This document shows, one piece after another, positions 29,353 through 30,074 of a stretch of 30,074 bases of DNA. Numbering within the stretch: position 1 is the stretch's first letter; the number at the start of each line of letters is the position of its first letter. A model generated the notes under the pieces. That model saw nothing but the letters and a program-made list of their open reading frames with translations, made no database searches and was not told the DNA's origin. The stretch spans positions 1 through 30,074 of the forward strand of contig CANRER010000003.1 of the NCBI GenBank assembly GCA_947629615.1, read 5' to 3'. The position numbers were made by a program, and so were the translations under genes. Source of the DNA: an uncultured Clostridia bacterium (GTDB lineage Bacteria; Bacillota; Clostridia; UMGS1883).

Positions 29353-30074
29353 TCACAGGCTTTTTCGCAAATGCTCTATCGCGCTTTTTTCGATACGGCT
29401 GACTTGGGCTTGGCTTATGCCAATTTCGCCGGCGACCTCGGTTTGGGTTTTACCCTTAAAGAACCGCAGGTTTACCACGCCTTTTTCCTTTTCGGGCAGC
29501 TTGCCGAGCGCCTCGCGCAGGGAGATTTGCTCTATCCATGTTTCGTCGAGGTTTTTTTCGTCGCGCACCTGATCCATGACGAACACGGTGTCGCCGCCGT
29601 CATGGTAAACCGGCTCGAACAGGGATATCGGCTCCTGAACGGCGTCGAGCGCCATAACGACGTCCTCCCTCGGGAGCTCGAGCGCGGCGGCTATTTCGTC
29701 GATATTCGGCTCGCGCTGGTTTTCGTTCATCATTTTTTCCTTGACGCAAAGCGCCTTATAGGCCGTATCGCGCAGGGAACGGCTGACGCGGACGGCGTTG
29801 TTGTCGCGCAGGTAGCGGCGTATCTCGCCGATTATCATTGGCACGGCGTATGTCGAAAACTGCACGTTTTGGCTGAGGTCGAAGTTGTCGATGGCCTTGA
29901 TGAGCCCTATGCAGCCCACCTGAAACAGGTCGTCCACATACTCGCCGCGGTTGTTGAAGCGGCCGATTATGCTCAACACCAGCCGCAGATTTCCCTTTAT
30001 GAATTTGTCGCGAGCGGCGGCGCTGCCGGCCTTTATCTCAAGAAAAAGCTCGCGCTTTTCGTCGGCGGTAAGCG
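29353..30074 (-). CDS. sigG: RNA polymerase sporulation sigma factor SigG (5' end outside window)
   Basis: 239 residues are visible and the frame is open to the right edge (LTADEKRELFLEIKAG at the boundary), so the N-terminus is missing. Region 2 reads GNLRLVLSIIGRFNNRGEYV, then DDLFQVGCIGLIKAIDNFDL and FSTYAVPMIIGEIRRYLRD. Region 3 starts VRVSRSLRDTAYKAL, and region 4 ends KGKTQTEVAGEIGISQAQVS followed by RIEKSAIEHL. The FNNRGE and SLFEPVYHDGGD segments favour sigma-G over sigma-F. SigG directs late forespore transcription, which marks the host as a spore former. The GTG at 29979 is internal, not the start. Confidence 0.95.
   Translation of the reverse strand, partial: LTADEKRELFLEIKAGSAAARDKFIKGNLRLVLSIIGRFNNRGEYVDDLFQVGCIGLIKAIDNFDLSQNVQFSTYAVPMIIGEIRRYLRDNNAVRVSRSLRDTAYKALCVKEKMMNENQREPNIDEIAAALELPREDVVMALDAVQEPISLFEPVYHDGGDTVFVMDQVRDEKNLDETWIEQISLREALGKLPEKEKGVVNLRFFKGKTQTEVAGEIGISQAQVSRIEKSAIEHLRKSL

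Overview
The window is a GC-rich stretch of a spore-forming Clostridia-type (Firmicutes) chromosome. The evidence is a sigma-G gene at the right edge, an EF-P-associated M16 peptidase pair (YmfF/YmfH type), secreted proteins built from copper-amine-oxidase-N-like and Fn3-associated repeats, strong GGAGG ribosome sites, and many textbook sigma-A promoters (TTGACA-N17-TATAAT class). No phage, transposase, integrase or CRISPR array is visible. The content is mostly core chromosome plus a few large surface or secreted proteins.

Layout. 1-926: 3' end of ychF and a stand-alone feoA, closed by a strong terminator. 927-7661 (minus): a lipoprotein gene, the ymfF/ymfH pair with a 4-base overlap, then a separately promoted 1.2-kaa secreted protein of repeated Fn3-associated modules. 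7819-7980 (plus): a 53-residue cysteine-rich membrane peptide. 8021-11748 (minus): a radical SAM gene, a secreted copper-amine-oxidase-N repeat protein and, overlapping it by 4 bases, rdgB. 11923-12086 (minus): tRNA-Thr and tRNA-Tyr with their own promoter and terminator. 12277-18138 (minus): a 1953-residue secreted multimodular GH105 (unsaturated rhamnogalacturonyl hydrolase-like) protein, whose promoter is overlapped by a long palindrome.

18248-22048 is a folate/methionine locus. Cobalamin-dependent metH and a flavin-binding PNPOx-family gene run leftward, and metF runs rightward, from back-to-back sigma-A promoters. 22073-24329 (plus) holds comM and a COG3910-type ATPase. 24653-28028 holds a WG-repeat lipoprotein (minus) diverging from an HD-domain gene and typA (plus) across a palindromic double promoter. 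28406-30074 holds an XRE regulator (minus), an unrecognised small protein (plus) and sigG (minus, cut by the window edge).

The most unusual content is a dispersed, non-coding element of about 310 bp present twice (24336-24643 and 28071-28382), both times in the gap between convergent genes. Its ends are inverted repeats. Its interior folds into a predicted three-way junction followed by an enclosed terminator hairpin, and the two copies show compensatory base-pair changes. A fragment of its right end recurs at 12240-12266. I do not recognise it as a named family; it looks like a MITE-like or structured-RNA element.
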